Shown here in pieces: positions 13,384 through 16,538 of a stretch of 16,538 bases of DNA. Within the stretch, counting starts at the first letter, position 1. Each line of letters opens with the position of its first letter. Origin of the DNA: JAAAPF01 sp964481035. Lineage in GTDB: Bacteria > Pseudomonadota > Alphaproteobacteria > Geminicoccales > Geminicoccaceae. The stretch spans positions 1-16,538 of the forward strand of contig CAYZSE010000076.1 of NCBI GenBank assembly GCA_964481035.1, in the 5' to 3' direction. The notes below the pieces were generated by a model. That model was not told the origin of the DNA. It saw only the letters and a program-made list of their open reading frames with translations, and did not search any database. Both the position numbers and the translations under genes were made by a program.

Positions 13384-15180
13384 CTACTCGCCCGCGGCGG
13401 CGGCGAGCGCCTCACGGGCGGTGAGCGAGAGGTTGAGGTTGAGCTCCTTGAGCTGGCGCTCGCTCGCCGGCGACGGGGCGCCCAGGAGCAGCTCCTCGGC
13501 CTTCTGGTTCATCGGGAAGGCCGTGACCTCGCGCAAATTGTCGGTGTGCGCGAGCAGCATGACGATTCGGTCGATGCCCGGCGCGATGCCGCCGTGCGGC
13601 GGCGCCCCGAAATGGAGGGCGCGGAACATCCCGCCGAAGCGCTCCTCGAGCACCGAGCGGTCGTAGCCCGCGATCTCGAAAGCCTTCAGCATGACGTCGG
13701 GGCGGTGGTTCCTGATCGCACCCGAGCTGAGCTCGACGCCGTTGCAGACGATGTCGTACTGCCAGGCCAGGATCTCGAGCGGGTCCTTGGTGTCGAGCGC
13801 CTCGAGCCCGCCCTGGGGCATCGAGAAGGGGTTGTGGGAGAAGCCGACGGCCTTCGTCTCCTCGTCCCACTCGAACATCGGAAAGTCGACGATCCAGCAG
13901 AAGCGAAAGACGCCGTCCTCGATGAGCTCCAGCTGCTCGCCGAGGCGCTTTCGAACCTCGCCCGCGAGGGCCGCCGCCTTCGCCTCCTGGTCGCAGGCGA
14001 AGAAGACGGCGTCCCCGTCCTTCAGGCCGCAGATGCGGCGCAGCTCGTCGAGGCGCGGCTGGTCGAGGAACTTGGCGACCGGCCCCTTGGCCTCGCCGTC
14101 CTGGAACTGGATGTAGCCGAGCCCCGGCGCGCCGAGGCTGTGGGCGAAGGCGATCATGCCGTCGAAGAAGCTCCGCGGCCTGCCGACCGCTCCTGGCGCC
14201 GGGATCGCGCGGACGACGGCACCCTTGGCCACGGCACCCGCGAACACCTTGAAGTCGCTGCCGGCGAAGACGTGGCCGACGTCGGCGCACTCGATCGGGA
14301 TCCGCAGGTCCGGCTTGTCGACCCCGTATTTCAGCATCGCGTCCTTGTAGGGGATGCGCGGGAACGGCTTGTCGACGGCGAAATCGGAAAACTCCTCGAA
14401 GACGCCGGCTATCACCGGCTCCACCGCCTGGAACACGTCCTCCTGCTCGACGAACGCCATCTCCAGGTCGAGCTGGTAGAACTCGCCGGGCGAGCGGTCG
14501 GCGCGGGCGTCCTCGTCCCTGAAGCAGGGCGCGATCTGGAAGTAGCGATCGAAGCCCGACATCATGAATAGCTGCTTGTATTGCTGCGGTGCTTGGGGCA
14601 GCGCGTAGAACTTGCCCGGATGCAGCCTGGACGGGACGAGAAAGTCACGGGCACCCTCGGGCGAGCTGGCGGTCAGGATCGGCGTCTGGAACTCGGTGAA
14701 GCCCTGGGCGATCATGCGCCGGCGGATCGAGGCGATGATCGCCGAGCGCAGCATGATGTTCTTGTGCATCTTCTCGCGACGGAGGTCGAGAAAGCGGTAC
14801 TGCAGCCGCGTCTCTTCGGGATAGTCGCGGTCGCTGTTGACCTCGAGCGGCAAAGGCTGGCTGTCGGCCAGCACCTCGACGGCCTCGGCGCGAACCTCGA
14901 CCGCGCCGGTCGGCAGCTTCGGGTTCACCGTGTCCTCGGAGCGCGCCAGCACGCGGCCGGTCACCTTGACGACGCACTCGAGCCGCAAGGGCTCCGCCCG
15001 CTGGAACGCCTCGGTCTCCGGCTGGAAGACGATCTGGGTCAGGCCGTGATGGTCCCTGAGGTCGATGAACAAGAGCTGGCCGTGATCGCGCTTCCTGTGC
15101 ACCCAGCCGCTGAGGCGGACCGTCTCGCCGACGTCCGCGGCGCGCAGCTGCGCGCAATGATGGGTGCGGTAGGGGTGCAT
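13384..15180 (-). CDS. aspS: Aspartyl-tRNA synthetase (bacterial type, possibly non-discriminating)
   Basis: A 598-residue class IIb synthetase that charges tRNA-Asp, and in many bacteria lacking AsnRS also tRNA-Asn, with aspartate. The N-terminal OB-fold anticodon domain (about 1-110) contains G-W-V-H-R-K-R-D-H-G-Q at 25-35 and F-I-D-L-R-D at 38-43. The catalytic core shows S-P-E-G-A-R-D-F-L-V-P-S-R (173-185), motif 2 C-F-R-D-E-D-A-R-A-D-R (219-229), the bacterial GAD insertion, and motif 3 G-I-A-P-G-I-D-R-I-V-M-L (531-542) with Arg538. Length is normal for bacterial AspRS. ATG 15180 has GAGG about 6 nt upstream; the frame stays open to 16296 only as a GC-rich shadow opposite rnd. His33 corresponds to the His seen in non-discriminating enzymes. 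It is divergent from rnd. Confidence 0.97.
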   Translation of the reverse strand: MHPYRTHHCAQLRAADVGETVRLSGWVHRKRDHGQLLFIDLRDHHGLTQIVFQPETEAFQRAEPLRLECVVKVTGRVLARSEDTVNPKLPTGAVEVRAEAVEVLADSQPLPLEVNSDRDYPEETRLQYRFLDLRREKMHKNIMLRSAIIASIRRRMIAQGFTEFQTPILTASSPEGARDFLVPSRLHPGKFYALPQAPQQYKQLFMMSGFDRYFQIAPCFRDEDARADRSPGEFYQLDLEMAFVEQEDVFQAVEPVIAGVFEEFSDFAVDKPFPRIPYKDAMLKYGVDKPDLRIPIECADVGHVFAGSDFKVFAGAVAKGAVVRAIPAPGAVGRPRSFFDGMIAFAHSLGAPGLGYIQFQDGEAKGPVAKFLDQPRLDELRRICGLKDGDAVFFACDQEAKAAALAGEVRKRLGEQLELIEDGVFRFCWIVDFPMFEWDEETKAVGFSHNPFSMPQGGLEALDTKDPLEILAWQYDIVCNGVELSSGAIRNHRPDVMLKAFEIAGYDRSVLEERFGGMFRALHFGAPPHGGIAPGIDRIVMLLAHTDNLREVTAFPMNQKAEELLLGAPSPASERQLKELNLNLSLTAREALAAAAGE

Positions 15181-15283
15181 CAGGGGCCTCGTCGTGGTCG
15201 GGGGCATGCGCCGGCGCGGTGTCTGCCCACGCTCCGGCGCCCCTGTCAAGGCGAGCCGGTCGGCGGCGAGGGCATCGTCACCA

Positions 15284-15328
15284 TTGGAACTGGCCGGAGG
15301 TACCGCTATGTAGCGAAATTCTCCTGCC
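15284..15328 (+). promoter_or_regulatory. rnd upstream signal: candidate promoter overlapping a nested inverted repeat
   Basis: TTGGAA (15284-15289) and TATGTA (15307-15312) are separated by 17 nt and could be -35 and -10 boxes for rnd. The same stretch holds a nested inverted repeat: GGC-c-GGAG (15292-15299), CGCTA (15304-15308), TG, TAGCG (15311-15315), CTCC-t-GCC (15321-15328). A GGAGG (15296-15300) sits 7 nt before an ATG directly followed by TAG (15308-15313), which is not in the rnd frame. The promoter reading and the leader reading exclude each other as written. Confidence 0.4.
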
Positions 15329-15342
15329 AAGTCTTGGATGAC

Positions 15343-16512
15343 ATGTCTCTGATCACCGACACCGCGGCGCTCGAACGCTTCGTCGCCGCTCTCGACGGCG
15401 AGGATTACGTCACCGTCGACACCGAATTCATGCGCGACCGCACCTACTGGCCGCAGCTCTGCCTGGTCCAGCTCGCCTCGAGCCGCGCGGCCGTCGCCGT
15501 CGACGCGCTCGCGTCCGACATCGATCTCGAGCCTCTCTACCGGCTGATGGCGGACGAGCGCATCCTCAAGGTCTTCCACGCGCCGCGCCAGGATCTCGAG
15601 ATCTTCCACCATCGGGCCCGCCGCCTGCCGCGCCCGCTGTTCGACACGCAGCTCGCGGCGATGGTGCTCGGCTACGGCGACGAGGTCGGCTACGAGGCGC
15701 TCGTGCGCCAGGTCGCCGGCGCCAACCTCGACAAGACCTCGCGCTTCACCGACTGGTCGAGGCGCCCCCTGACGCAAAAGCAGATCGACTACGCGCTCGG
15801 CGACGTCACCCATCTCCGCGTCATCTACGAGCGCTTCCGCGACGCGCTCGAGAAGCGCGGCCGCGCGCGCTGGGTCGACGAGGAGCTCGAGGCGCTGCTC
15901 GACCCGGACCTCTACCAGCCGGACCCCGACGAGGTCTGGCGCCGGCTCAAGGTGAAGAGCCGCGATCCGCGCTTTCTCGCGGTGCTGCGCGCGGTCGCAG
16001 CATGGCGCGAGCGCGAGGCCCAGCGCCGCGACCAGCCGCGCAACCGGATCATGCGCGACGACGTGCTTCTCGACGTCGTGGCCAATCGGCCGGGCTCGGT
16101 CGAAGCGCTGCGCGAGATCAAGCGCGTCTCCGTCGACAACCGCTCGGCCGAGGTGGTGACAGCGGCGGTCAACGACGCCTTGGCGCTGCCCGAGGCCGAC
16201 TGCCCGCACGTCGAGCCGCCGCCACGGCTGCCCAAGGGCATCGGCCCGCTCGTCGACCTGCTGCGCGTGCTCCTGCGCCTCGCCTCGGAGGACCACGAGG
16301 TCGCCCAGCGCCTGATCGCCACGACCGGCGACCTCGAGAAGATCGCCGCCGACGGCGACGCCGAGGTGGCCGCCCTCAAGGGCTGGCGGCGCGAGGTGTT
16401 CGGCGAGGCGGCGCTCAGGCTCAAGCGCGGCGAGCTCGCACTTCGCGCCCGCGGCCGCCGGGTCGAGCTGGTCGAGGCCGCGACGGGCGAGCCGACGAGC
16501 CTCTCCGCCTGA
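15343..16512 (+). CDS. rnd: Ribonuclease D
   Basis: A 389-residue 3'-5' exoribonuclease of the DEDDy family that trims 3' ends of tRNA precursors and other small RNAs in the cytoplasm. The exonuclease residues are in place: Asp26 and Glu28 in V-D-T-E-F-M, Asp84 in F-H-A-P-R-Q-D-L-E-I-F, and Tyr150 with Asp154 in Q-I-D-Y-A-L-G-D-V. An HRDC-type helical domain follows around 205-290 (A-W-R-E-R-E-A-Q-R-R-D-Q-P-R-N). Length matches the family. ATG 15343 is the only sensible start; the Shine-Dalgarno (GGAT at 15336-15339) is weak, while a much better GGAGG at 15296 points to an ATG-TAG pair. It is divergent from aspS across 162 bp, an arrangement I recall from other Alphaproteobacteria. Its stop lies within a short tandem repeat at the window edge. 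Confidence 0.96.
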   Translation: MSLITDTAALERFVAALDGEDYVTVDTEFMRDRTYWPQLCLVQLASSRAAVAVDALASDIDLEPLYRLMADERILKVFHAPRQDLEIFHHRARRLPRPLFDTQLAAMVLGYGDEVGYEALVRQVAGANLDKTSRFTDWSRRPLTQKQIDYALGDVTHLRVIYERFRDALEKRGRARWVDEELEALLDPDLYQPDPDEVWRRLKVKSRDPRFLAVLRAVAAWREREAQRRDQPRNRIMRDDVLLDVVANRPGSVEALREIKRVSVDNRSAEVVTAAVNDALALPEADCPHVEPPPRLPKGIGPLVDLLRVLLRLASEDHEVAQRLIATTGDLEKIAADGDAEVAALKGWRREVFGEAALRLKRGELALRARGRRVELVEAATGEPTSLSA

Positions 16513-16538
16513 TCACGCGCCCCTGATCACGCGCCCCT
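16508..16538. repeat. 14-bp tandem direct repeat at the window edge
   Basis: The unit CCTGATCACGCGCC occurs at 16508-16521 and again at 16522-16535, followed by CCT, the first three bases of a possible third copy. The first copy supplies the TGA stop of rnd. The array is cut by the window end, so its length is unknown. Each unit contains the palindrome TGATCA. Confidence 0.8.

Noticed and set aside
15181..16296. N-terminal extension of the AspRS frame opposite rnd
   Set aside because: AspRS begins normally at 15180 with a good ribosome binding site; the extension shows no domain and lies antisense to rnd.

Overview
The window is GC-rich, densely packed chromosomal DNA, most likely from an uncultured alphaproteobacterium near the Rhodospirillales/Geminicoccales. 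The base for this is the GC-rich codon use, the divergent aspS/rnd pair, a Liv-type ABC ATPase, and an aspartyl-tRNA synthetase of the type found in bacteria that charge tRNA-Asn indirectly. A run of exactly 100 N (8923-9022) shows it is a scaffold, probably metagenomic. No tRNA, rRNA, CRISPR, insertion sequence or phage gene was seen.

Layout. (1) 1-926: the 3' end of a livF-like ATPase gene converging on an NADPH-dependent FMN/quinone reductase. (2) 927-1059: a short divergent control region with a strong hairpin and a perfect 7-6-7 bp palindrome. (3) 1060-3414: a soluble histidine kinase whose N-terminal half looks like a worn-down CheR methyltransferase domain. (4) 3390-4402, minus strand: a flavodoxin-fold quinone reductase and a RidA-family protein with overlapping stop and start. 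(5) 4482-5315, plus strand: a creatininase-family amidohydrolase. (6) 5302-11882, minus strand: a tight six-gene operon running substrate-binding protein, ATPase, permease, cytosine-deaminase-like amidohydrolase, and two tandem GlcD-type FAD oxidases. (7) 12080-13380, plus strand: two small exported proteins, one of unknown family and one with a SIMPL/DUF541 domain. (8) 13384-16512: housekeeping aspS and rnd, transcribed divergently.

How the genes may work together. The six-gene operon reads as an uptake-and-catabolism unit. An NMT1/THI5/SsuA-type importer brings in a small, probably nitrogen-containing organic compound, a CodA-fold enzyme deaminates or hydrolyses it, and two FAD-dependent oxidases act on the product. 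The neighbouring creatininase-fold hydrolase and RidA-family protein would suit the same chemistry (cyclic amide opening, imine/enamine disposal), but they are transcribed from other promoters. The substrate is unknown. Residues that contact cytosine in E. coli CodA appear changed here, so cytosine is not the obvious candidate. The kinase has no receiver-domain partner in the window.

Genes fill almost the whole window. Three convergent pairs overlap or nearly touch (25 bp overlap, 14 bp overlap, 3 bp gap), and no gene-free stretch exceeds 200 bases. The one broken gene is the amidohydrolase, which is interrupted by the assembly gap and not by mutation.
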